Positions 17,608 to 27,045 of a stretch of 64,000 nucleotides of DNA are shown here, piece after piece; within the stretch, counting starts at the first letter, position 1, and every line of letters starts with the position of its first letter. Both the position numbers and the translations under genes were made by a program. A model generated the notes under the pieces. It was not told the origin of the DNA, searched no databases, and saw only the letters and a program-made list of their open reading frames with translations. The DNA comes from TMED26 sp042088965 (GTDB taxonomy: Bacteria; Pseudomonadota; Alphaproteobacteria; Thalassobaculales; Thalassobaculaceae): contig JBELLC010000001.1 in NCBI GenBank assembly GCA_042088965.1, positions 72,005-136,004 of the forward strand. The letters run 5' to 3'.

Positions 17608-18651
17608 ATGATTTTCGCAAACCTTCTCGGCATGCTTTCAGCAGACATGGCTATTGATCTGGGGACAGCGAACACCCTGGTCTATGTCAAAGGTCGCGGC
17701 ATTGTCTTGAATGAGCCGTCGGTTGTGGCAATCGCCACGGTCCGAGGTAAAAAACAAGTCCTTGCTGTTGGCGATGAAGCGAAAATGATGCTTGGCCGGA
17801 CGCCTGGGAATATTCAAGCCATCCGTCCCTTACGCGATGGTGTGATTGCCGATTTTGAAGTCGCCGAAGAAATGATCAAGCATTTCATCCGTAAAGTTCA
17901 TAACCGGCGCAGCTTTGCCTCCCCGCAAGTCATCGTATGTGTGCCCTCGGGGTCAACCGCTGTTGAACGCCGCGCCATTCAAGAATCCGCTGAAAGCGCT
18001 GGTGCCCGCCGGGTATTCTTGATTGAAGAGCCGATGGCCGCGGCGATTGGCGCCAGCTTGCCCGTGACCGAGCCAACAGGCTCGATGGTTGTCGATATTG
18101 GCGGCGGCACCACCGAGGTGGCTGTGCTGTCCCTTGGCGGCATTGTCTATTCACGATCCGTGCGTGTGGGTGGCGATAAGATGGACGAAGCAATCATTGC
18201 CTATATTCGTCGTAATCATAATCTGCTGGTTGGTGAAGGCAGCGCCGAGCGGATCAAAAAAGAAATCGGCTCTGGTTATCCGCCAGAAGACGGCATTGGC
18301 CTGACCATGGAAATCAAGGGCCGGGACCTGATGAATGGCGTCCCCAAAGAGGTCATCATCGACCAAGCCCAAATCGCCGATAGCTTAGCGGAACCGGTGA
18401 GTCAAATCGTCGAAGCTGTTAAAGTTGCCTTGGAACAAACACCGCCTGAACTTGCCGCCGATATCGTTGATAAAGGGATTGTGCTGACAGGGGGTGGTGC
18501 TTTGCTTGGCAATCTCGATTTTGTTTTGCGCCACTCAACCGGACTTCCGGTCTCAATTGCTGACGACCCACTATCCTGCGTTGCTTTAGGTACGGGGCGT
18601 TGTTTGGAAGAAATGAAAGTGTTACGTAACGTCTTGATTGGCGCGTATTAA
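17608..18651 (+). CDS. mreB: Rod shape-determining protein MreB (actin homologue)
   Basis: A 347-residue cytoskeletal ATPase that directs lateral wall synthesis. The phosphate-1 motif is AIDLGTANTLVYVKGRGIVL, the phosphate-2 motif VVDIGGGTTEVAVLSLGG, and the adenosine motif LTGGGALLGNLD. The ATG at 17608 follows an AAGG site; the upstream extension is unlike any MreB. It leads a five-gene elongasome operon with mreC, mreD, mrdA and mrdB, indicating a rod-shaped cell. Confidence 0.97.
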   Translation: MIFANLLGMLSADMAIDLGTANTLVYVKGRGIVLNEPSVVAIATVRGKKQVLAVGDEAKMMLGRTPGNIQAIRPLRDGVIADFEVAEEMIKHFIRKVHNRRSFASPQVIVCVPSGSTAVERRAIQESAESAGARRVFLIEEPMAAAIGASLPVTEPTGSMVVDIGGGTTEVAVLSLGGIVYSRSVRVGGDKMDEAIIAYIRRNHNLLVGEGSAERIKKEIGSGYPPEDGIGLTMEIKGRDLMNGVPKEVIIDQAQIADSLAEPVSQIVEAVKVALEQTPPELAADIVDKGIVLTGGGALLGNLDFVLRHSTGLPVSIADDPLSCVALGTGRCLEEMKVLRNVLIGAY

Positions 18652-18683
18652 CGCCTGTCGAGAGTCGCTGAGAGGCCCACCCG

Positions 18684-19625
18684 ATGTCTCAACGCCGCCC
18701 AATATCATTTACCGGCATGGTGCAGCCGCTTGGTAACTTTTGGAACCGGTTTGCCTTTGTGTCGCTGCTGTGTATCGCCTTCACTGTCATGTTGGTTGGC
18801 AAGGCCGACATTGCGTTGATCAATCGTTTCAAGGTCCATGTTGCCGATACCGCAGCCCCCATTCTAGACGTCCTCTCCAAGCCTGCGCATAGCTTGAACC
18901 AAGCGATTATCGCCACCCGTGAATGGCGCGATTTGAAGGCAACCAATCTGCGACTACAGGAAGAAAACGCCCGTTTGCAACGCTGGCAAGGCGTTGCCTT
19001 GGCGTTAGAGGCTGAAAACCTTGCCTTGCGGGCATTGACACAATTCCAGCAAGGCCCGCGGCCAAATTTCATTAGTAGCCGTGTCATCGCTGATGGTGGC
19101 GGGCCGTTTGTGCACAGCGTCATGATCAATGCGGGCCAGAAAGCTGGTGTTCGGCGCGGTCTCGCTGCCATCTCCAAAGACGGCTTGGTGGGCACGGTTG
19201 TAGATCATGGCGACCGCCACAGCCGGGTATTATTGATCACAGACCTGAATTCACAAATCCCCGCCGTGGTCGAACGTTCGCGCGCGCCTGCCGTGGTGGC
19301 CGGTGACAACAGCTCCCGTTTGAAATTATTGTTTTTGCCCCAAAACGCCAATGTTCGAACCGGTGACAGGATCGTGACCTCGGGACATGGTGGTGTTCTG
19401 CCCGCCGGCATCGCAATTGGCACTGTCACCGCAATGACCAAAGAGGGCATCCGCATTACCCCTGTTGTCGACTGGGACGCATTGGAATATGTGCGCATTT
19501 TAGATTACCAACTTGATGGTGTGGTGTCGCCCGCCCCGGGCGAGCGGCCAGTGTTTTCCATCCCGCGCGGACGCAGCGAAAGCCAACCTTTTTGGATTCC
19601 AAAAGTCTTGAGTGAACGGCAATGA
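18684..19625 (+). CDS. mreC: Rod shape-determining protein MreC
   Basis: A 313-residue inner-membrane protein that links MreB to the wall synthases. One membrane segment lies near residues 20-40 (FVSLLCIAFTVMLVG), followed by a coiled coil (about 65-115, LKATNLRLQEENARLQRW) and two beta-barrel domains with GADGL-type turns, here KDGLVGTVVD, and RTGDRIVTSGHGGVLPAG. Its stop overlaps the mreD start as ATGA. Confidence 0.95.
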   Translation: MSQRRPISFTGMVQPLGNFWNRFAFVSLLCIAFTVMLVGKADIALINRFKVHVADTAAPILDVLSKPAHSLNQAIIATREWRDLKATNLRLQEENARLQRWQGVALALEAENLALRALTQFQQGPRPNFISSRVIADGGGPFVHSVMINAGQKAGVRRGLAAISKDGLVGTVVDHGDRHSRVLLITDLNSQIPAVVERSRAPAVVAGDNSSRLKLLFLPQNANVRTGDRIVTSGHGGVLPAGIAIGTVTAMTKEGIRITPVVDWDALEYVRILDYQLDGVVSPAPGERPVFSIPRGRSESQPFWIPKVLSERQ

Positions 19626-20131
19626 GGCTAGCATTTGCACATCGCTTGGACAGCTGGTCGCGAAATATCATTCCGAGTTTGAGTTTGGTTGCCTTGGTCC
19701 TGCTGAGTGCGATCCCCTTTGCCTTTCCATTTTCGACATCTGCCAGCCCTTATTATGTCCTCATTGGTCTTTTCTACTGGACCACTTTTCGGCCTGATCT
19801 GATGCCAGCATCTGTTGTTTTCTCCATTGGTCTTTTGCAGGATATTTTGCTGGGCACACCAATCGGTTTGGGCGCCGTTATTCTGTTGGCCGTTTTTGGG
19901 GTAACCTTAAGCCAGAACCGGGCCATGATAGGGCGGCCTTTTTATATCGTCTGGCTTGGTTTTATCGCCATTACAGCAGGGGCGATGATGCTGACTTGGG
20001 TGCTGGCCTCCCTGCTGGCGACACATCCAATCCCGCTGGACGGCGTTGGTCTGCAATTGCTGATCACCATTGCAACATTCCCCTTTCTTGTTTGGTTGTT
20101 CGTGCGGATCCATCGTTATATTGTCATCTAG
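19622..20131 (+). CDS. mreD: Rod shape-determining protein MreD
   Basis: A 169-residue integral membrane protein with about five hydrophobic segments, found in the elongasome with MreC. The sequence is weakly conserved in the family, and the identification rests mainly on size, hydrophobicity, the LQDILLGTPIGLGA motif, and its position between mreC and mrdA. The start overlaps the mreC stop by 4 bp. Confidence 0.92.
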   Translation: MRLAFAHRLDSWSRNIIPSLSLVALVLLSAIPFAFPFSTSASPYYVLIGLFYWTTFRPDLMPASVVFSIGLLQDILLGTPIGLGAVILLAVFGVTLSQNRAMIGRPFYIVWLGFIAITAGAMMLTWVLASLLATHPIPLDGVGLQLLITIATFPFLVWLFVRIHRYIVI

Positions 20132-20133
20132 TT

Positions 20134-22134
20134 ATGATGAATAGAGCTGCAGAACTTGAAAATCACCGCAAGGTCACACGCCGCACATTGCTGCTTGGCG
20201 GTGGTCAAATGCTGTTGTTCGGCACATTGGCGAGCCGCCTATATTACCTGCAGGTCATCGAGGCCGATAAATACCAGTTACTGTCCCAAGACAATCAATT
20301 CAATTTAGAACTACTGCCCCCCATCCGAGGCCGTATCTTTGACCGCCAGGGGATGCCGCTGGCCGATAATCAGGATAAATTCCGCATTGAAATTGTGTCT
20401 GAGCAGACAGGCAATGTGGCCGCCACACTCAACAAACTGCGCGCGATTATTGATATTCCAGACCATGAAATTCGCCGCGTTTTGCGCGATGTAAAGCGTA
20501 AACGCAGCTTTGTTCCCGTTACCGTCATTGAAAACCTTGGCCGCGAGGAAATTTCACGCGTCGCTGCAAACACCCCCTATTTGCCAGGGATAAAGATCGA
20601 GGTCGGCCGCAGCCGCCGCTATAATTTCGGTGTCGAGGCGGTGCATGTGACAGGCTATGTTGCTGCTGTGTCAGAATCTGAACTTACCGGCGATCCAATT
20701 CTAGAACTGCCTGATTTCAGAATTGGCAAAAGCGGCATTGAGAAAGCCTATGATTTGGATATGCGCGGCAATGCCGGACAACGCCAAGTGGAGGTCAATG
20801 CCCTTGGTCGGATCATTCGTAAAATGCCGGGAAATCAGGGCGAGCCTGGCACCGATATTACCTTAACCATCGATATGCGCTTACAGCAATTCGCCCATAA
20901 CCGGCTTGAGCGCGGTAACGGCAAATGGGTCGCCCGCGACAGTGCCCAAGGCCAGAAAGCCTTGGACAAAGCAAACCCCACCATTCGTAACCGGTTTCAA
21001 GGCCGATCAGATATCCTGATTGATCCAGACGGCCACGCCATGGCGCCTGAAAGTGGCAGTGTGGTGGTGATGGATATCCATACCGGGGCGATCCTATCGC
21101 TTGTCTCGGCGCCAGGCTTTGACCCCAATAAATTTAGTAATGGGCTGTCCGCAGATGATTGGGAGGATTTGCTCTCAAACCCGCGCACACCGCTGAATAA
21201 CAAAGCGATTGCCGGCCAATACTCCCCCGGATCAACGTTCAAAATGGTGGTCTGCCTGGCGGCGATGGAAGCCGGCATTGCCAATGAAAAAACCTTATTC
21301 ACCTGTCCCGGTCACATCGATGTGGGGGATACTCGGTTCCACTGCTGGCGGCGCGCGGGCCATGGGGCTTTGGACATGATCGGGGCGATTGAGCAAAGCT
21401 GTGATGTCTACCTGTATGAAATCGCCAAACGCGTTGGCATTGACCGGATTAATGCGATGGCCACCCGCTTTGGTTTGGGAGCCATTTCTGGCGTTGATCT
21501 CGGCGGCGAACGGCGTGGATTAATTCCCAGCCGGGAATGGAAACTCGCCACTCTGGGAACACGTTGGCAGGTTGGTGAAACCATGAACAGTGGCATTGGC
21601 CAGGGCTTTGTGTTGACAACACCGCTGCAACTGGCGGCGATGACCGCGCGGTTTTCGAACGGTGGTGTCGGCGTAACCCCGCATATCATTGCCGATGACA
21701 ATGCCAACAAAGCGGCGCCGAACATGGGTTTAAACCCCGCCCATCTCGCTGTTATCAAAAAGGCCATGCGGGCCGTGACCATGGGCCGCCGGGGAACGGC
21801 ACGAAAAGCCGCAACAAATATCCCTAAATGGGAAATGGCCGGAAAAACAGGGACGGTGCAGGTGAAGCGCATTAGCCTGGCAGAACGTAAAGCGGGCATC
21901 ACCAAAAATGCTGATCGCCGCTGGCGCGACCGTGACCATGCCCTGTTTGTCGCCTTTGCACCCTATGATGCGCCGCGCTATGCGGTTTCGGTTGTTGTCG
22001 AACATGGCGGCAGTGGCTCTGCTGTCGCGGCCCCGATCGCCCGTGATGTCATTGCGGAAATACATCGCTTAGATGCATTGGCGCGCCATCAGCAAACCCA
22101 TAGCGGACCGCCAACCAAGCGGCGCAAAGGCTAG
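20134..22134 (+). CDS. mrdA: Penicillin-binding protein 2 (elongasome transpeptidase)
   Basis: A 666-residue class B penicillin-binding protein. One N-terminal membrane anchor (LLLGGGQMLLFGTLASRLYYL) precedes the dimerisation domain (RGRIFDRQGMPLADN) and the transpeptidase domain with S367-T-F-K370, SCD in EQSCDVYLY, and K571-TG in AGKTGTVQV. It cross-links peptidoglycan during lateral growth together with RodA. The ATG at 20134 lies 2 bp after the mreD stop; a second ATG follows directly. Confidence 0.95.
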   Translation: MMNRAAELENHRKVTRRTLLLGGGQMLLFGTLASRLYYLQVIEADKYQLLSQDNQFNLELLPPIRGRIFDRQGMPLADNQDKFRIEIVSEQTGNVAATLNKLRAIIDIPDHEIRRVLRDVKRKRSFVPVTVIENLGREEISRVAANTPYLPGIKIEVGRSRRYNFGVEAVHVTGYVAAVSESELTGDPILELPDFRIGKSGIEKAYDLDMRGNAGQRQVEVNALGRIIRKMPGNQGEPGTDITLTIDMRLQQFAHNRLERGNGKWVARDSAQGQKALDKANPTIRNRFQGRSDILIDPDGHAMAPESGSVVVMDIHTGAILSLVSAPGFDPNKFSNGLSADDWEDLLSNPRTPLNNKAIAGQYSPGSTFKMVVCLAAMEAGIANEKTLFTCPGHIDVGDTRFHCWRRAGHGALDMIGAIEQSCDVYLYEIAKRVGIDRINAMATRFGLGAISGVDLGGERRGLIPSREWKLATLGTRWQVGETMNSGIGQGFVLTTPLQLAAMTARFSNGGVGVTPHIIADDNANKAAPNMGLNPAHLAVIKKAMRAVTMGRRGTARKAATNIPKWEMAGKTGTVQVKRISLAERKAGITKNADRRWRDRDHALFVAFAPYDAPRYAVSVVVEHGGSGSAVAAPIARDVIAEIHRLDALARHQQTHSGPPTKRRKG

Positions 22135-22138
22135 TAGT

Positions 22139-23296
22139 ATGTCGCGCAATATCTGGCATGATAATCGCCTTAACCCCCCTGAATTGACCCTGACCCAGCG
22201 TTTTTTGCAAATCAATTGGCTGTTACTGCTGCTGGTCGGGCTGATCGCGCTGATCGGTTTGGCGATGTTGTATTCGGCGGCAAATGGCAGTTGGTCGCCT
22301 TGGGCGATTCGCCAAGCGATCCGCTTTGCGATGGGCTTGGCGCTCTGTCTGGCGGTTGCCGTCGTTGATATCCGGTTTTGGCTGCGCTGGGCCTATCTTG
22401 GCTATGGTCTTGCGATGCTATTGCTGCTTGGGGTAGAGGTTATGGGCGAAATTGGCATGGGCGCGCAGCGATGGATTGATCTTGGCCTGATCCGCTTGCA
22501 GCCCTCAGAGCTTATGAAAATTGCCTTAGTCCTTGCTCTGGCCCGTTATTTCCATGGCTGCACCTATGATGAAATCGGCAAAATAAGATTTTTGTTGATC
22601 CCGCTGCTGGCAATCGCCGTGCCAGTGATCCTTGTGCTCCGGCAACCTGATCTTGGGACGGCCTTGATGTTGGTCATGGGCGGCGGTACGATCTTTTTTC
22701 TCGCCGGAGTCCGGCTGTGGAAATTTGCCCTTGTCGCCATCATGGCGGTGGCCAGCGTACCAATTGCCTGGCAATTCCTGCGGGATTATCAGAAAAAACG
22801 CGTGCTAACTTTTCTGGACCCTGAAAGCGATCCCCTGGGTGCAGGATATCACATTTTGCAATCGAAAATTGCCCTTGGCTCCGGCGGCACCTGGGGCAAG
22901 GGGTTTTTACAAGGCAGTCAAAGCCATCTTAATTTCCTGCCTGAAAAACAAACTGACTTTATCTTTACCATGCTGGCAGAAGAACTTGGCATGATTGGTG
23001 GCTTAGCGCTGATCGGCCTTTATATGATGGTCATCGCCTATGGCCTTATCATCACCCTGCGCTGCCGCAACCGCTTTGGGCGGTTAAATGCTGGCGGCAT
23101 GACAACCGCATTATTCCTTTACGTCTTTATCAATATTGCCATGGTGATGGGATTGGTGCCGGTTGTTGGTGTTCCCTTGCCGCTAATCTCCTATGGCGGC
23201 ACCGTTATGCTCACGGTCATGATTGGTTTGGGTTTTGTGATCAATGCTTATATCCACCGCGATCTGGAAATTCCCCGCCGCAATGATCTGCCCTAG
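22139..23296 (+). CDS. mrdB: Rod shape-determining SEDS glycosyltransferase RodA
   Basis: A 385-residue polytopic SEDS-family protein that polymerises lipid II into glycan strands in the elongasome. About ten hydrophobic segments are seen. Conserved motifs include AQRWIDLG, LQPSELMKIALVL, PDLGTALML, FLPEKQTDFIFTMLAEELG and the C-terminal PLPLISYGGT. The ATG at 22139 lies 4 bp after the mrdA stop; the longer frame overlapping mrdA is rejected. It ends the operon and faces the LysR gene. Confidence 0.96.
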   Translation: MSRNIWHDNRLNPPELTLTQRFLQINWLLLLLVGLIALIGLAMLYSAANGSWSPWAIRQAIRFAMGLALCLAVAVVDIRFWLRWAYLGYGLAMLLLLGVEVMGEIGMGAQRWIDLGLIRLQPSELMKIALVLALARYFHGCTYDEIGKIRFLLIPLLAIAVPVILVLRQPDLGTALMLVMGGGTIFFLAGVRLWKFALVAIMAVASVPIAWQFLRDYQKKRVLTFLDPESDPLGAGYHILQSKIALGSGGTWGKGFLQGSQSHLNFLPEKQTDFIFTMLAEELGMIGGLALIGLYMMVIAYGLIITLRCRNRFGRLNAGGMTTALFLYVFINIAMVMGLVPVVGVPLPLISYGGTVMLTVMIGLGFVINAYIHRDLEIPRRNDLP

Positions 23297-23322
23297 GCGC
23301 GGACACGGCTTGGAACCGCACC

Positions 23323-23355
23323 CGATTTGATATGATCTGATCCGATATGATTTGG
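23323..23355. repeat. Short degenerate repeat in the mrdB-LysR junction
   Basis: Two similar GAT..GATATGAT elements lie side by side between the converging genes. The sequence is AT-rich and partly palindromic, without an intrinsic terminator structure. Function unknown. Confidence 0.3.
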
Positions 23356-23359
23356 CAGC

Positions 23360-24262
23360 TTACATCCCCGCGCGGGCGGCCAGCGCATTCATCAGTTGAT
23401 TGGCAAAGCGGGCTGAGGCCGTCGGCAACACCCGGCCTTTCATTTGTCCCAGTAAAAGCTGTCCAGGCGACACGTCTTGATCCGAAATCTGCCGGAAGGT
23501 GATGTCGCGTTGGCGGGCGGGGTCGAGACCGATGGGAATCTGAAAGCCGAGGGCATTTTCATGGGTCACGTAATGACGCATCAGCTCAAAAGACTCTGTT
23601 TCAATATCCGCCTCAAGAGTATAGCCTTTGCGCTTGGCCCCCATCTCCAATAAATGGCGCACCCCATAAATCCGCGACGGCAGGACCAGTTTTTGCCGCA
23701 AGCAGTCGCGCAGCCGTAAGATCTGTTTCTCGGCCAATGGTGCCGTATCGCGAAAAACTGCCTGGACATTCTGCGGCAGGGCAAACAACACTTCAAAATC
23801 AACTAAATGAATAGGCTCAAAGACCAGAGCAAGGTCACTGCTGGCGGCGGCCAAGTCCTGTTCTGCCTGTGCCCGGTCGCGAATATTGATCGAAAAGGTG
23901 ACACCAGGATGTTCCGCACGATAGTGGGCAATTTGCGCCGGCAGAAAATACGGCAACAAGGCCTGTGAACAGGCGATTGACACATGCCCCCGGCGGACTC
24001 CAGATAGATCAGCCACCTGTGATTGAACCCTTTGTAGATCCGTTCGTTGGGCGCGGATATGCTGCATTAACAGCTCCCCTGCCGGATTCAATCGCATACC
24101 ACGCGGCAAGCGTTCAAAAATTGGCCCACCAAACTCCTGCTCAAATCCATTAATCCGCCGGTTCAAAGCGGAAGCGGTCAAGTTCATATCCTCGGCAGCT
24201 TTCCGAATTGAACCAGCCCGCATGACACTTTCAATAAGCTCAAATGTTCTTAAGTGTTTCAT
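23360..24262 (-). CDS. LysR-family transcriptional regulator
   Basis: A 300-residue LysR-type regulator. The winged helix-turn-helix occupies about residues 1-60 (LIESVMRAGSIRKAAEDMNLTASALNRRI), followed by a periplasmic-binding-protein-like effector domain. It is divergent from the peptide-type ABC transporter and allophanate hydrolase genes, so it most likely controls them in response to a transported compound. A T-N11-A dyad lies in the 140-bp intergenic region. The inducer is not known. Confidence 0.9.
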   Translation of the reverse strand: MKHLRTFELIESVMRAGSIRKAAEDMNLTASALNRRINGFEQEFGGPIFERLPRGMRLNPAGELLMQHIRAQRTDLQRVQSQVADLSGVRRGHVSIACSQALLPYFLPAQIAHYRAEHPGVTFSINIRDRAQAEQDLAAASSDLALVFEPIHLVDFEVLFALPQNVQAVFRDTAPLAEKQILRLRDCLRQKLVLPSRIYGVRHLLEMGAKRKGYTLEADIETESFELMRHYVTHENALGFQIPIGLDPARQRDITFRQISDQDVSPGQLLLGQMKGRVLPTASARFANQLMNALAARAGM

Positions 24263-24286
24263 ATAATGATTACTTTCAAACAGCGT

Positions 24287-24299
24287 TGCATTTTTTGCA
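24287..24299. promoter_or_regulatory. Candidate LysR-type operator (T-N11-A dyad)
   Basis: TGCA-N5-TGCA forms a symmetric 13-bp T-N11-A element, the consensus shape of LysR-regulator boxes. It sits in the spacer between the divergent LysR gene and the ABC transporter, 25 bp before the regulator's start codon and about 100 bp before the transporter's. The assignment is by motif and position only. Confidence 0.45.
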
Positions 24300-24402
24300 C
24301 CGTTTTTGTGATTTTATAGCATTCGATTCACTCATCAATACAGAACAGTATGCAGCATAGTTTTCTCGCGATCCGAAACATTTTCTGCGGAAGGGTTTTC
24401 AA

Positions 24403-26010
24403 ATGAGTGACACCACATCAAGACGCAATTTTTTAAAAATGGGCGTAGCGGGCGCGTCAATTCTGCCATTTCTGCGGGCGATCCCCGCTGATGCCGCAGG
24501 GTCAGATACACTGGTTGTTGTGACCGGCCAGACCATCAACAGCTTAGACATTCATCGCAAAGGCACAAATCGGCCTTCTTACCAAGTTGCCGTGAATTGT
24601 TATGACCGCCTACTGTCCTTTGGCACCAAGGAAGCGCCTGGTGGCGGCTTTTCCTATGATTATAGCACTGTCGTCCCTGAACTGGCCGAAAGCTGGACTG
24701 TTTCTGACGATGGCTTGACGGTGACCTTCAAAATCAAATCAAACGCCACCTTCTGGGATGGCAGTAAGGTCACCGCCGCAGATGTGAAATGGTCCTTCGA
24801 CCGCGCTGTTTCTGTGGGTGGCTTCCCGTCCGTGCAGATGAAAGCGGGCGGTTTAATCCGTCCAGATCAATTCGTTGCGGTGGATACAGAAACCTTTGTT
24901 ATCAAGCTTGATCGCGCCTCAAAGCTGACCATCCCTGATTTGGCTGTGCCGGTGCCGTTCATCATTAACGCGGCGGTTGCCAAGGCAAATGCGACCGATG
25001 CGGACCCATGGGCGATGGAGTATCTGCATAAAACACCAGCGGGTTCTGGCGCCTTTAAAGTCTTGCGTTGGGCGCCTGGCGAACAATTGGTTTATGAGCG
25101 CAATGATAATTGGGTCGGCGGTCCGGTGCCCGCCGTGAAACGTATTGTCGTCCGCGAGGTGCCAAGTCCTGCCACCCGCCGCGCCCTGATTGAGCGCGGG
25201 GATGTGCAGATGTCATTCGGTATCCCTGATAAGGACGCCGCAGAATTGGCAGATAAGGTTGATGTTTATTCAACCCCTATTGAAAACTGCATGCATTGCT
25301 TGTGTCCAAACACCAACTTCAAGCCTTTCCAAGATGCCAATGTACGCAAGGCTTTGGCCTATGCGCTGCCCTATGCTGATATTTTTCAGGCTGCGGCCTA
25401 TGGTCGGGGCGCGCCACTTTGGGGCGGTGATGCCGAAATCAATGACATCGCCTGGCCGCGTAAAAGCCAATATTACACCGATCTGGACAAGGCCCGCGAA
25501 CATATGGCGAAATCCGCTTATCCAGATGGCTTTGAGGTGGCCTTGTCGATCAGTCTGGGTCTGGCCTCTTGGATGGAGCCGACAGCACTGTTGATCCAAG
25601 AAAGCCTCGCCAAAATTGGCATTAAAACCGAGATTGAGAAAATACCCGGTGCCAGCTGGCGGACCGCTGCGTTGGTTGAAAAGCGTCTGGATTTACATTT
25701 GGAGAACTTTGGTGGCTGGTTAAATACCCCGGATTACTACTTCTTCTGGGCCTACAAAGAAGGCCATCTGTTTAATTCCTCAAACTACCGTAACGCGGAA
25801 ATCGAAACCTTGGTGGACAACACCTTGCATATGCCGATGGACGATCCCCAATATGCGCCAAACATCAAACGTATGTTTGAAATCGCCTTTGAAGATCTGC
25901 CCCGAATTCCGCTTTACCAACCTGCTTTGAATGTCGCTACCAATGGCACGGAAGGGTACGAATTCTGGTTCCATCGTCAGCTTGATGTGCGCCCCTTAAA
26001 GGCTGGCTAA
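24403..26010 (+). CDS. ABC transporter substrate-binding protein, peptide/nickel family 5, Tat-exported
   Basis: A 535-residue family 5 solute-binding protein. The N-terminus carries a twin-arginine signal, SRRNFLKMG, and a hydrophobic stretch ending near ADAA. The mature part has the family features YDRLL, VPELAESWTVSDDGLTVTFKI and ATFWDGSKVTAADVKWSFDR. Family members bind peptides, opines, glutathione or other amide-rich ligands. With two permeases, a double ATPase and an allophanate hydrolase directly downstream, a nitrogen-rich ligand is plausible (inference). GGAAGGG precedes the ATG. Confidence 0.92.
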   Translation: MSDTTSRRNFLKMGVAGASILPFLRAIPADAAGSDTLVVVTGQTINSLDIHRKGTNRPSYQVAVNCYDRLLSFGTKEAPGGGFSYDYSTVVPELAESWTVSDDGLTVTFKIKSNATFWDGSKVTAADVKWSFDRAVSVGGFPSVQMKAGGLIRPDQFVAVDTETFVIKLDRASKLTIPDLAVPVPFIINAAVAKANATDADPWAMEYLHKTPAGSGAFKVLRWAPGEQLVYERNDNWVGGPVPAVKRIVVREVPSPATRRALIERGDVQMSFGIPDKDAAELADKVDVYSTPIENCMHCLCPNTNFKPFQDANVRKALAYALPYADIFQAAAYGRGAPLWGGDAEINDIAWPRKSQYYTDLDKAREHMAKSAYPDGFEVALSISLGLASWMEPTALLIQESLAKIGIKTEIEKIPGASWRTAALVEKRLDLHLENFGGWLNTPDYYFFWAYKEGHLFNSSNYRNAEIETLVDNTLHMPMDDPQYAPNIKRMFEIAFEDLPRIPLYQPALNVATNGTEGYEFWFHRQLDVRPLKAG

Positions 26011-26013
26011 ACA

Positions 26014-27045
26014 ATGTCTTTTGACCCACGGCTACGCGCGATTCTGTCGCGCGTAGCCCAATCCATTCCTGTGGTTATTGGCGTCGTGGTGATCAGCTTT
26101 GTGTTGACCCGGGCGTTGCCAGGAGATCCAGCAGCCTATTTTGCAGGCCCCGCTGCCGATGCCCAATCTATCCAAGAAATTCGCGTTGCCCTGGGATTAG
26201 ATAAACCACTCCTGGAACAGTTTTTCATTTATGTCGGCGACCTGTTACGCGGCGATTTGGGGCAATCAATCTCGAGCGGCCAATCTGTCGCCAGTGACTT
26301 GGCAAAACGCCTGCCAGCCTCTCTCGAGCTGACGCTCACTGCCCTATTTTTATCCTGCGGCATCGCGATCCCATTAGGGATTTTAGCGGCGACACGACAA
26401 GGCTCGTGGATTGACCATTTGTGCCGAATTGTGGTCACCGTGGGTGTGTCTTTGCCAACATTTTTCACCGGTATTGTGCTCATCTACTTTTTTTATTATC
26501 TGCTTGGGATTGCCCCATCACCCCTTGGCAGGCTTGATTTTATCTACCTTGACCCGCCCCGAATCAGCGGATTTTATCTGATTGATGCGGCCCTTGCCAA
26601 TGACGGGGAGACGTGGTGGGGGGCGGCAAAACAATTGGTCCTGCCGGCGATTACCCTTGCTCTTTTTACCATGGCACCGATCGCCCGGATGACCCGCGCC
26701 GCCATGCTAACGGCCTTATCCGCTGATTTTGTGCGCACGGCACGGGCGGCAGGACTACCGGCGCGGATTGTCCTATTCACCTACGCATTCCGCAACGCCT
26801 TGCTGCCGGTCATCACCACCCTGGGGATGGTCTTCTCATTTGCCCTGGGGGCCAATGTTTTGGTGGAAAAAGTATTCGCTTGGCCGGGGATTGGCTCCTA
26901 TGCGGTCGAAGCCCTGGTGGTTTCTGATTATGCCGCCGTTCAAGGCTTTGTGTTGGCTATGGCGCTATTGTTTGTGTTGCTTAACCTGATGATCGACATT
27001 CTGTATACTCTCATTGACCCACGTGTTGGGTTCAGCGCCCAATGA
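26014..27045 (+). CDS. Peptide-type ABC transporter permease (DppB family)
   Basis: A 343-residue inner-membrane protein with six predicted helices and the EAA-type loop (RMTRAAMLTALSADFVRTARAAGLP), as in DppB/OppB. The N-terminal GDPAAYFAGP and LGLDKPLLEQF segments are typical. It follows the binding protein by 3 bp and overlaps the next permease by 4 bp (ATGA), so translation is probably coupled. Confidence 0.93.
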   Translation: MSFDPRLRAILSRVAQSIPVVIGVVVISFVLTRALPGDPAAYFAGPAADAQSIQEIRVALGLDKPLLEQFFIYVGDLLRGDLGQSISSGQSVASDLAKRLPASLELTLTALFLSCGIAIPLGILAATRQGSWIDHLCRIVVTVGVSLPTFFTGIVLIYFFYYLLGIAPSPLGRLDFIYLDPPRISGFYLIDAALANDGETWWGAAKQLVLPAITLALFTMAPIARMTRAAMLTALSADFVRTARAAGLPARIVLFTYAFRNALLPVITTLGMVFSFALGANVLVEKVFAWPGIGSYAVEALVVSDYAAVQGFVLAMALLFVLLNLMIDILYTLIDPRVGFSAQ

